Below, piece by piece: positions 26,072-33,286 of a stretch of DNA of 48,848 nt; the stretch's first letter is position 1; every line of letters begins with the position of its first letter. The DNA lies in contig NZ_FOXD01000023.1 of assembly GCF_900115625.1 (NCBI RefSeq), forward strand, positions 1 to 48,848, written 5' to 3'. Both the position numbers and the translations under genes were made by a program. The notes under the pieces were generated by a model that ran no database searches, was not told the origin of the DNA, and saw only the letters and a program-made list of their open reading frames with translations. The stretch comes from Salibacterium halotolerans (lineage in GTDB: Bacteria; Bacillota; Bacilli; Bacillales; Marinococcaceae).

Positions 26072-27366
26072 ATGTAGCCGTTATTGGAACAGGATATGTC
26101 GGACTCGTTTCAGGGACCTGTTTTGCGGAACTTGGCAATCAGGTGATTTGTGTCGATAATGTCCAGGAAAAAGTGGACCGGTTGAATGAGAGCCAAATAC
26201 CGATTTATGAGCCGGGTCTGGAAGAACTGGTCCGCAAAAACAAAAACGAAGACAGACTTTCCTTTACGACCGACATCGGGAAAGCCGTCCGTGAGTCCGA
26301 TATCATCCTGATTGCCGTCGGTACGCCGGAAACAGAAACCGGTGCTGCTGACATGTCATTTGTCTATAAAGTAGCCGAAGAAATCGGGGGAGCGGTAGAC
26401 GATACGTATAAAGTAATCGTCAATAAATCAACGGTGCCGGTCGGAACATCTGAAGCGGTGCAGCAGATTATTGAGAAGCAGCAGCCCGGGGCTGATATTG
26501 ATGTCTGCTCGGTACCGGAGTTTTTGAGAGAAGGTTCCGCCGTGAAAGATACATTTCATCCGGACCGCGTGGTGATTGGCGCGTCCTCCACCCGGGCATC
26601 CGACATGCTCGAAGAACTTCATCAGCCGCTCACCGGCCAGATTGTCGTAACCGATCCGCGCAGTTCGGAAATGATCAAGTACGCTTCCAATGCGTTTTTG
26701 GCTACCAAAATTTCTTTTATCAATGAAATGGCAAACATCTGTGACATCTATGATGCGGATGTGAACGCTGTGGCACGGGGGATGGGACTCGATCACCGAA
26801 TCGGGCCCAAATTCCTGAAAGCAGGCATCGGCTACGGGGGTTCCTGTTTTCCAAAAGATGTTAAGGCGTTGAAATACCTGGCGGAGGAAAAAGATTATCA
26901 CCCGTCTCTGCTGCAGGCGGTGAATGATGTGAATGAACAGCAGAACCGCCGCATGATCGAACATCTTACGCGGATTTTCGATGGGGATATTGAAGGGTTG
27001 ACCATCGCGGTACTGGGACTCGCCTTTAAACCGAACACTGATGACATCAGGGAGGCGCCGGCGCTGAAGATCATTGAGGATCTGGATGCAAAAGGGGCTC
27101 GGATTCAGGCTTTTGATCCGGTTGCCGCCGACAATGCGAAACAGATGATTACGGCGGATGTGCACTATGCGGACACGGCGCTCGATGCCTTGAAAGATGC
27201 AGATGCCGCGTTTCTTGTGACCGAATGGGCGGAATGCAAAGCACTGACCGCTGCCCAGTTCAAGGAGCAGTTGAAACGGCCGGTCGTGATTGACGGACGA
27301 AATGCGCTCGATCCGGCCATTTTGAAAGCGGAAGGCATCATTTATCACGGAATTGGAAGAAAATAA
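26068..27366 (+). CDS. ugd: UDP-glucose 6-dehydrogenase
   Basis: 432 residues. Oxidises UDP-glucose to UDP-glucuronate with two NAD+. The Rossmann motif GTGYVGL is at 7-13, and the catalytic cysteine is C260 in GYGGSCFPKD. KYASNAFLATKISFINE and LAFKPNTDDIREAPAL are further family blocks. Closely related to TuaD. It uses the UDP-glucose made by GalU. It overlaps the flippase gene by ATGA, and an SLH lipoprotein gene follows 25 bp later. Glucuronate in the product would make the polymer acidic, resembling teichuronic acid. Confidence 0.95.
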   Translation: MNVAVIGTGYVGLVSGTCFAELGNQVICVDNVQEKVDRLNESQIPIYEPGLEELVRKNKNEDRLSFTTDIGKAVRESDIILIAVGTPETETGAADMSFVYKVAEEIGGAVDDTYKVIVNKSTVPVGTSEAVQQIIEKQQPGADIDVCSVPEFLREGSAVKDTFHPDRVVIGASSTRASDMLEELHQPLTGQIVVTDPRSSEMIKYASNAFLATKISFINEMANICDIYDADVNAVARGMGLDHRIGPKFLKAGIGYGGSCFPKDVKALKYLAEEKDYHPSLLQAVNDVNEQQNRRMIEHLTRIFDGDIEGLTIAVLGLAFKPNTDDIREAPALKIIEDLDAKGARIQAFDPVAADNAKQMITADVHYADTALDALKDADAAFLVTEWAECKALTAAQFKEQLKRPVVIDGRNALDPAILKAEGIIYHGIGRK

Positions 27367-27391
27367 GCGACTGGAAGGAGAGGATATCTAA

Positions 27392-28168
27392 ATGGGAATG
27401 CAATGGAAGTACGCTTTGCTCGGCGGAAGCTTGCTCGGCGCGGTGGTTCTGGCGGGATGTTCCGGAAACGGGGCCCAGGCCGATCAAGCCGAAAATGCCG
27501 CGAGCGTGGAATGGACAGAAGAGCGAATGGCTGAAACAGAAGACAGTATCGCGGAGACAGAGCAGCGCATGGCAGAACTTGAAAGCGACATTCAAAGTCT
27601 TGGCGCCGGGGAACCAACCATTCCGGAAGAACCGATTTATCCGGATGTCAGCTCTGATTACTTCGCCTTTGAAGAAATTCAGTACTTATCTGATCAGGGC
27701 GTCATCAGCGGCTATCCGAGCGGAAATTTTGAACCCGGGGAGACGATCACCCGCGCTCAGACCGCGAAAATGCTGACAGCCGAGCTGAATCTCGAAGCAC
27801 CGGACGATTATGAGATAAAGGCTGAAGATGTGAGTCCGGATCACCATGCCTACGATGCGCTCGCGGCACTGGAATACCACGGCATCATGACCGGAAGCGG
27901 CGGGGAGATGATGGCAGGGGAAGGCTTGAAACGCTCCCAGATGGCGGCGCTGCTTGTAGAAGCATATGATCTGCCGGATGCCGGGGGGCAGCATTCGTTC
28001 ACCGATATCGGCGAAGATTATCCGAACTATGAAGAAATTAACATCATCGCCGACCAGGAAATTACCTCTGAAGCCGGAGATGCGTTCCGTCCGAACGAAA
28101 CGACCACCCGCGCCCAGTTTGCCCTCTTTATGTCACGCACGATGAATGATTATTTCATAGAACAGTAG
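27392..28168 (+). CDS. SLH-domain lipoprotein with N-terminal coiled coil
   Basis: 258 residues. Lipoprotein signal with lipobox LAGC near residue 25. A short coiled coil spans ~45-70 (EERMAETEDSIAETEQRMAELESDIQ). Three SLH repeats fill ~85-258 (YPDVSSDYFAFEEIQYLS, GYPSGNFEPGETITRAQ, AFRPNETTTRAQFALFM). It can bridge the membrane and pyruvylated wall polymer. As the last gene of the polymer operon it may help position the polymer or export machinery. GGAGAGG precedes ATG 27392; ATG 27398 is also possible. Confidence 0.85.
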   Translation: MGMQWKYALLGGSLLGAVVLAGCSGNGAQADQAENAASVEWTEERMAETEDSIAETEQRMAELESDIQSLGAGEPTIPEEPIYPDVSSDYFAFEEIQYLSDQGVISGYPSGNFEPGETITRAQTAKMLTAELNLEAPDDYEIKAEDVSPDHHAYDALAALEYHGIMTGSGGEMMAGEGLKRSQMAALLVEAYDLPDAGGQHSFTDIGEDYPNYEEINIIADQEITSEAGDAFRPNETTTRAQFALFMSRTMNDYFIEQ

Positions 28169-28176
28169 ATAGTAGA

Positions 28177-28211
28177 AAATCCCGGCGGCCGTGTGTGCCC
28201 GCCGGGATTTT
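28177..28211 (+). terminator. Terminator of the csaB-ugd operon
   Basis: AAAATCCCGGCGG and CCGCCGGGATTTT form a 13-bp stem followed by T residues just after the SLH lipoprotein stop. Confidence 0.9.
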
Positions 28212-28215
28212 TTGT

Positions 28216-28700
28216 AGAATCGATGCAGAAAACCAGAGAATCGATAGGGAAAATGGGAGAATGGAATGATGAACATCTTGATTAGCGTGAGAATTAATAG
28301 ATAAAATCGAGAATCGATAGAGAAATCGGCAGAATTGATAGCGAAAGCAGGGAGGGGATGCACTCTCCCTGGTGTGATGCATTAAACGAAAGAATCGACG
28401 CGGAAAATACGGGAATCGATAGGGAAAATGAGAGAATGGAGTGAAGAACATCTTGATTAGCGTGAGAATTAATAGATAAAATCGAGAATCAATAGATAAA
28501 TCAGCAGAATTGATAGCGAAAGCAGGGAGGGGATGCACTCTCCCTGGTGTGATGCATTAAACGAAAGAATCGACGCGGAAAATACGGGAATCGATAGGGA
28601 AAATGAGAGAATGGAGTGAAGAACATCTTGATTAGCGTGAGAATTAATAGATAAAATCGAGAATCAATAGATAAATCAGTAGAATCGATAGAGAAACAGC
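28216..28700 (+). repeat. ATCGAT short-repeat array, locus B, with 175-bp higher-order repeat
   Basis: Units related to AGAATCGATAGNGAAA recur every 20-21 bp (for example at 28216, 28237, 28258, 28290, 28310, 28331). Segments starting GAATCGATAGGGAAAATG at 28238, 28413 and 28588 define a 175-bp tandem repeat of about 2.6 copies with few differences. Each full copy also holds GGGAG...CTCCC (a hairpin near 28350 and 28525) and a shared AACATCTTGATTAGCGTG insert. It lies between convergent genes. ORFs called across it (IDS-rich) are artefacts of the period. Confidence 0.9.
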
Positions 28701-28752
28701 ACAAACCTGTAGATAAAATCCTCATCAGACAACGAACCTGGAGCAAAAAAGT

Positions 28753-28778
28753 CCCGGTGCTTTCCCAAAAGCACCGGG
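28753..28778 (-). terminator. Terminator of the SpoIID/LytB-like gene
   Basis: CCCGGTGCTTT and AAAGCACCGGG form an 11-bp stem; on the minus strand it is followed by ACTTTTTTG. Confidence 0.85.
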
Positions 28779-28790
28779 GCTTGTCCTGTT

Positions 28791-30230
28791 TTACCTTTGT
28801 ACAATATTAACATCGGTGTAATAGTGGGTGAGAATGTCGCGGTAGCTCATTCCCTGCTGGGCCATATTGTAGGCGCCCCACTGGCTCATGCCGAGGCCGT
28901 GGCCGTAGCCGCTGCCGGTAAACGTATAGGAGGAGGCGGCGGCCTGCAGGTATTCGACTCCGGATCCGGTCTGAACGGCAACCGTGTCATACGCAACCGT
29001 CTGATCAGAACCGTCGGACTGACGGATATCCATGCCGGCGGCGGAGTCATAGGACTGTTCCGAGCCGTCTGCCGTTTTTACCGTCACACTGTTTGTATCT
29101 TTGGACAAATCAAACTTCGTACTGCGCAGCGTGGCGCCGAGATCCCAGCGGATGGAATCGGCGGAATCCGAACCTTGCGGCAGCATTTTTTCCTGCGTTT
29201 CGCCGGTTTGTTCATTCACCCCGACAGCACGCATCTGCTGCACGCGGCCGGCTTCACTTTCAGCGGTAATTTCAAGATCCGACAATACCCAGCCGCTTTC
29301 CGGAAAGACAGCTTCGCTCACGGCATTCTGACTTATTTCCTTTGTCCATTCTGTATAAGGATTGGAACTGTGGGTGTCGTACGGGTCATCCACTCCGCGG
29401 ATGTAAGGCACTTCGTTGGCCCAGACATTTTCACTGTCATCGGTATGACCGCCGGAACTTGCGTGGAAATACGCATTGATCAGGGTGCCGTTATGCTCAA
29501 GAAAGACGCCCTCTGTTGCGCGTATCGCCTGGTTGGTGCGGCTTGCGTCTCCGGAGAGGCCTTTATATACCTGATGAGTGGTCGTGTCGTACAGAAACTC
29601 GTTGCTGCTCATCTGCACTTTCGCGTAGTTCCGGGCCGCTACCGCCTGTGCTTTCAACACTGCCATAGGCCATGATGCGGACACCTCACTGGGTACGACC
29701 CCTTTCAGGTAATCTTCCATATCCAGCACGTTGAACAACTGGAGACGCCCCACCGTGTCAGGGTTTGAACTGTCACTGCGGTTCTGCTCCTTGTCCGCTG
29801 CGTCTTCGGGACTTCGTTCAGCCTCAGGATCGACAACAAATGATCCCTGGTACGCCGTGGTCTGGAAAGAGGCCCCGGCGCGTTTGACGGAACTGATTTC
29901 AACATAATTACTGTCGGACACGCCGTCTTCCTGCAGAATAAAACCTTCCGGCGATGTGTGCATGACACTGTCATCATCCGAAACTTTCACGGTTACATTG
30001 TCTTCTCCGTGCCGGAACTGCATATCATTGTCCATCTCCACGGTTTCACCCGTAGCCTGATTGACGAGCTGGTAGGAACCGTGAATCTCGACGTCAAAGT
30101 TGGAAGAGGGGACGAGTTTGATCGTCATCGGTTCGTTGTACAAATTCTGCGGTTCCGCCGCGTCGGCCGCCGACGCAGCGAACGCGGCGATCGGAACCGA
30201 CAGAAGGGCTGCGGTTATTTTTTTATACAT
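28791..30230 (-). CDS. SpoIID/LytB-domain secreted protein
   Basis: 479 residues. Signal peptide ~1-25 (VPIAAFAASAADA). The SpoIID/LytB domain runs ~165-479: YLKGVVPSEVSASWPMAVLKAQAVAARNYA, HASSGGHTDDSENVWANEVPYIRGV, and GSGYGHGLGMSQWGAYNMAQQGMSYRDILTHYYT. SpoIID cleaves glycan strands lacking stem peptides and LytB enhances the LytC amidase. The N-terminal ~140 residues are a separate, poorly conserved part. It lies downstream of a small coiled-coil protein and divergent from tagO, like lytABC beside tagU in B. subtilis. It may act with the SLH amidase at 13070. Confidence 0.88.
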   Translation of the reverse strand: MYKKITAALLSVPIAAFAASAADAAEPQNLYNEPMTIKLVPSSNFDVEIHGSYQLVNQATGETVEMDNDMQFRHGEDNVTVKVSDDDSVMHTSPEGFILQEDGVSDSNYVEISSVKRAGASFQTTAYQGSFVVDPEAERSPEDAADKEQNRSDSSNPDTVGRLQLFNVLDMEDYLKGVVPSEVSASWPMAVLKAQAVAARNYAKVQMSSNEFLYDTTTHQVYKGLSGDASRTNQAIRATEGVFLEHNGTLINAYFHASSGGHTDDSENVWANEVPYIRGVDDPYDTHSSNPYTEWTKEISQNAVSEAVFPESGWVLSDLEITAESEAGRVQQMRAVGVNEQTGETQEKMLPQGSDSADSIRWDLGATLRSTKFDLSKDTNSVTVKTADGSEQSYDSAAGMDIRQSDGSDQTVAYDTVAVQTGSGVEYLQAAASSYTFTGSGYGHGLGMSQWGAYNMAQQGMSYRDILTHYYTDVNIVQR

Positions 30231-30275
30231 CTAAAAGATCCTTCCTTCTATGTACAGATTCAAAAGAGATAATAC

Positions 30276-30494
30276 CTAGTTTTCTTCCTGCTGCTGCAGC
30301 TCTTCCACATCGTTTTCCAGTTCCCCGATGCGTTCTTCCAGGGCGTTAATCCGTTCTTCCAGCGGCTCAATCTGTGAAACCACCCAGTCTACACTTGCGA
30401 GTACAGGCTCGGATTCAGCAAGAGCCGGAGTAGTGACAATCGCGCCGACGGCCAGAATAGAGCTTGCCGCTCCTGCGAGAAAATAACGTTTCAT
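30276..30494 (-). CDS. Small secreted coiled-coil protein
   Basis: 72 residues. A signal peptide (MKRYFLAGAASSILAVGAIVTTPALA) is followed by a mature part of ~46 residues that is almost entirely an acidic coiled coil (IEPLEERINALEERIGELENDVEELQQQ). AAGGAGG lies 11 bases before the ATG at 30492-30494. It precedes the SpoIID/LytB-like gene by 45 bp on the same strand and holds the position of lytA in the B. subtilis lytABC operon, but it lacks a lipobox. It could dimerise with itself or with the coiled coil of the SLH lipoprotein at 27392. No family was recognised. Confidence 0.65.
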   Translation of the reverse strand: MKRYFLAGAASSILAVGAIVTTPALAESEPVLASVDWVVSQIEPLEERINALEERIGELENDVEELQQQEEN

Positions 30495-30593
30495 TGTATC
30501 ATCGCCTCCTTCTTTTCCCATGTATCTATGAAAATACGAAAATCCATAACACAGGAAAAATGTCGTAAAATATGAAAACATGTGCTGGAGAAA

Positions 30594-30633
30594 ATTATAC
30601 CAATATTAAGCGGAAGAAAAAAGATTTCTTCCG
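30594..30633 (-). promoter_or_regulatory. Extended -10 promoter with overlapping dyad
   Basis: On the minus strand TGG-TATAAT (30594-30602) is an extended -10. A perfect dyad CGGAAGAAA-N5-TTTCTTCCG (30611-30633) covers the expected -35 (about 30617-30622), so it may be an operator controlling the coiled-coil/SpoIID operon. In the rest of the 30495-30863 gap, TATAAT at 30740-30745 on the plus strand may serve tagO; nothing else was recognised. Confidence 0.5.
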
Positions 30634-30863
30634 AACTAAAAATATAATGCAACCTGAAGCGCAGGAACCACGTCTAACATATTGGAGAACAAAATAAAGA
30701 ATTTTAAAAAGAAATGGTACTGTTTTATGCAAAATATGATATAATTCGGTGGAATGCGTTTTTTGAATTAAAAAATAAGGTGGGAATCTTTAATTTCCGC
30801 CCTGCCATATGCATCATACATAAAACATCGCAGAATAGGTAACGGTAATGGAGGAGGTTCAAA

Positions 30864-31919
30864 ATGATAACTGGACTGGCGCTGACCACTTGTTTTCTGC
30901 TTTCGCTCATTTTGACTCCGGTGGTCAGGAAACTGGCTTTTAAAATCGGAGCCACGGATCAGCCGAATCACCGCAAAGTTCACAAGGGAGCGATGGCTCG
31001 TCTGGGCGGGCTGTCGATTTATGCAGCCTTTCTTGCCGGACTGCTCATTCTGCAGCCGGAGAACGCATATATGCCGTATATTCTGACGGCGGGAACCATC
31101 ATTTTCATCACAGGATTTCTCGATGACCTTACAGAGTTGTCCGCGAAATGGAAGCTGCTTGGTCAGATTGCCGCAGCGGTCATTGTTATTCTGGGAGGAG
31201 TTCAGATTGATTTTATCAACCTTCCGTTTGACGGCCGGCTGTACCTGGGCTGGTTCAGCATTCCGCTTACACTGCTCTGGATTATCGGTATTACGAACGC
31301 GATAAATTTAATAGACGGGCTCGACGGGCTGGCTGCCGGTGTCTCTTCCATCGTTCTGGCGACCGTTTCGGTGCTCTCCATTATACAGGGAGACATCTTC
31401 ATCGTGGCTCTCGGGATTGCGCTGCTCGGCGGAACACTTGGATTTCTTGTGCACAACTTTAATCCCGCCAAGATTTTCATGGGGGACAGCGGAGCTCTTT
31501 TCCTCGGGTTCATGATCGGTGTCATATCGCTGTTAGGCTTTAAAAATGTAACCATATTCTCACTCGTTGTGCCGGTCATTATACTTGCGGTACCGATCTC
31601 GGATACCTTTTTTGCGATTATACGCCGGGTGGTCAACAAACAGCCGCTGTCGGCACCGGATAAGTCGCACCTTCATCACTGCCTGCTGCGGCTCGGTTAC
31701 ACCCACAGGCAGACCGTCATGATTATTTACGCGATGAGTTTGTTTTTCGGCATGTCCGCCGTGATGTTCACCATCTCGACGCTGTGGGTGTCGCTTGTGA
31801 TCATGATGCTTCTTCTTATTGCAATCGAGCTGATGGCCGAGTTCGTCGGACTCGTCAACACCCAGTACCGGCCGGTCATGCGTCTCATGAACAAATTCAA
31901 TCTGCCGAAACGGCCTTAA
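30864..31919 (+). CDS. tagO: Undecaprenyl-phosphate N-acetylglucosaminyl-1-phosphate transferase
   Basis: 351 residues with about 10-11 membrane segments. It transfers GlcNAc-1-P to undecaprenyl phosphate, the first step for teichoic acid and often other wall polymers. TDQPNHRKVHKGAMARLGGL, the Asp-rich FLDDLTELSAKWKLLGQ, NAINLIDGLDGLAAGVS and FMGDSGALFLGF are the hallmark loops of the TagO/WecA family, and SAPDKSHLHHCLLRLGYTHRQT carries the histidine-rich HIHH-like motif. GGAGGAGG precedes the ATG. It is in the conserved B. subtilis neighbourhood and probably also primes the polymer built by the csaB operon. Confidence 0.95.
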   Translation: MITGLALTTCFLLSLILTPVVRKLAFKIGATDQPNHRKVHKGAMARLGGLSIYAAFLAGLLILQPENAYMPYILTAGTIIFITGFLDDLTELSAKWKLLGQIAAAVIVILGGVQIDFINLPFDGRLYLGWFSIPLTLLWIIGITNAINLIDGLDGLAAGVSSIVLATVSVLSIIQGDIFIVALGIALLGGTLGFLVHNFNPAKIFMGDSGALFLGFMIGVISLLGFKNVTIFSLVVPVIILAVPISDTFFAIIRRVVNKQPLSAPDKSHLHHCLLRLGYTHRQTVMIIYAMSLFFGMSAVMFTISTLWVSLVIMMLLLIAIELMAEFVGLVNTQYRPVMRLMNKFNLPKRP

Positions 31920-31925
31920 TTATCT

Positions 31926-31955
31926 GCTCCCTGCATCCGGCAGGGGGCTTTTTTT
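31926..31955 (+). terminator. Terminator of tagO
   Basis: GCTCCCTGC and GCAGGGGGC form a 9-bp stem (one wobble) followed by seven or more T residues. Confidence 0.85.
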
Positions 31956-31983
31956 GTGGGCATCGATGTGATGGTGCCGGGTA

Positions 31984-32110
31984 TTGAAGCGGAAATCCCA
32001 CGAATCGATAGGGAAAATTCGAAAATCCCGGAGAATCGCCAGCGAAAAAATGGAATTGATCGAAGAAAAAAGAAGGGGAAGAAGAAAATCCGTCGAATTA
32101 TAGAAAGGAC
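31984..32110 (+). repeat. ATCGAT short-repeat array, locus C
   Basis: Degenerate units with GAATCGATAGGGAAAA at 32002, GAAAATCCCGG near 32020, AGAATCGCCAGCGAAAA at 32032, GGAATTGATCG at 32052 and CGAATTATAGAAAGG at 32094. Spacing is again near 20 or 31 bp. It lies between tagO and the NERD gene, the only one of the four loci between co-oriented genes. Confidence 0.65.
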
Positions 32111-32130
32111 GTACATAAGGAGACGATGCC

Positions 32131-33078
32131 ATGATTAAAAAACACCGCACCAAACCGGAGATGCTGGAGAAGCTTGATATACTGCAGCGCCGTCTGCCGG
32201 ATCTGCAACCGGGAAAAGAGCAGATCAAGCAGAGAGCACTCCGCTGCCGCGCAGGATACCGCGGGGAAAAAGCGATTGATTACCACCTGTCTTTTATCGA
32301 AGCTCCGCACCTCATTCTTCATGACCTCCGCCTCCTTGGGCGCACGTCTCATTTCCAGATGGACACCCTTCTTCTTACCCCTTATTTTTCCCTGATTATT
32401 GAAGTGAAAAATATAGCTGGCACGCTTCATTTTGACGACTATCGTTATCAAATGACCCGGCGGCTGCATGGAGAGGAGGAGGGGTTTTTAGACCCGCGTC
32501 TCCAGGTACGCCGGCACAAGCTGCAACTGGAAGAGTGGCTGAGCGACCACTCCCTCGTGCTTCCACCCATTTATCCTCTTGTCGTTATCAGTTTTCCCTC
32601 GACGATTATTCAAGCTTCATCCACCAATGTCATACACGCCGCCCAGCTTCCATTTGAAATCACAACCTACAAAAAGGAACAGGAAAAGCCGACGCTGCCG
32701 TTTGCCGGCATACAGACGACAGCGGATAAGTTGATTCAGCTGTGCCGGCCGAAAATGGTCGACATTCTGCAGGAATTTGAGCTGACTCCGGATGATATTC
32801 AAAAAGGAGTGCAGTGCCTCGAATGCCCGAACGGATGGATGCGGAAAATGAAAAACGGTTTCTGGTGCTGCCGTTCCTGTGGCTGCCGCGGGAAAGATGC
32901 TTCGCTGCAAGCACTGCGGGACTACAGAGCACTGATCAGCCCCTTCCTGACCACCGAACAGTGCCGCGATTTCCTCGATCTTTCCTTTATTCAGTTGACA
33001 CTACGGCTGCTTCGATCCCTGAATGTGCCGCATAACCGCAAAAACAAAGGGCGGATGTATGATCTGAGCCGTGTTTGA
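32131..33078 (+). CDS. NERD-domain protein with C-terminal zinc ribbon
   Basis: 315 residues, no signal peptide. A nuclease-related NERD domain at ~45-160 is shown by GEKAIDYHLSFIEAPHLILHDLRL, FQMDTLLLTPYFSLIIEVKNIAGTL (the Asp and EVK residues match a nuclease-like active site) and RRHKLQLEEWL. The C-terminal ~75 residues hold CLECPNGWM and CCRSCGC, a likely zinc ribbon, and end with a helical NRKNKGRMYDL tail. NERD proteins are thought to be nucleases, possibly in DNA processing or defence; the true role is unknown. It is inserted between tagO and the LCP gene with repeat arrays C and D on both sides. Confidence 0.85.
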   Translation: MIKKHRTKPEMLEKLDILQRRLPDLQPGKEQIKQRALRCRAGYRGEKAIDYHLSFIEAPHLILHDLRLLGRTSHFQMDTLLLTPYFSLIIEVKNIAGTLHFDDYRYQMTRRLHGEEEGFLDPRLQVRRHKLQLEEWLSDHSLVLPPIYPLVVISFPSTIIQASSTNVIHAAQLPFEITTYKKEQEKPTLPFAGIQTTADKLIQLCRPKMVDILQEFELTPDDIQKGVQCLECPNGWMRKMKNGFWCCRSCGCRGKDASLQALRDYRALISPFLTTEQCRDFLDLSFIQLTLRLLRSLNVPHNRKNKGRMYDLSRV

Positions 33079-33080
33079 GC

Positions 33081-33215
33081 AGAATCGATACAGAAATCCA
33101 GAGAATCAATACAGAAATGCCGGGAATCGATAGAGAAAATACAAAAATCCCCGAGAATCGATCGGGAAACAGCAGAATCGATAGACAAATCCGGAGAATC
33201 GATAGAGAAATGCAG
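33081..33215 (+). repeat. ATCGAT short-repeat array, locus D
   Basis: Units starting AGAATC(G/A)AT at 33081, 33102, 33123, 33154, 33174 and 33195 are spaced 21, 21, 31, 20 and 21 bp. A fragment AAAAATCCCCG fills the 31-bp step. It lies between the convergent NERD and LCP genes. The cleanest copy of the family for deriving a consensus. Confidence 0.85.
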
Positions 33216-33254
33216 CACGACACACCACATGCTGCCGCCGCCCCGAAACAAAAA

Positions 33255-33286
33255 AAGCTGAACCCCCAATTACGGGGATTCAGCTT
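33255..33286 (-). terminator. Terminator overlapping the end of the LCP gene
   Basis: AAGCTGAA-CCCC and GGGG-A-TTCAGCTT form a stem whose one arm contains the last LCP codons and stop (33270-33272). On the minus strand it is followed by a T run. Confidence 0.8.

Noticed and set aside
28216-28700. CRISPR array
   Set aside because: Units are ~21 bp with no distinct spacers of constant length, the units themselves vary, and no cas genes are present.
28797-29675. Plus-strand ORF opposite the SpoIID/LytB gene
   Set aside because: Shadow of a gene with clear catalytic motifs and signal peptide on the other strand.
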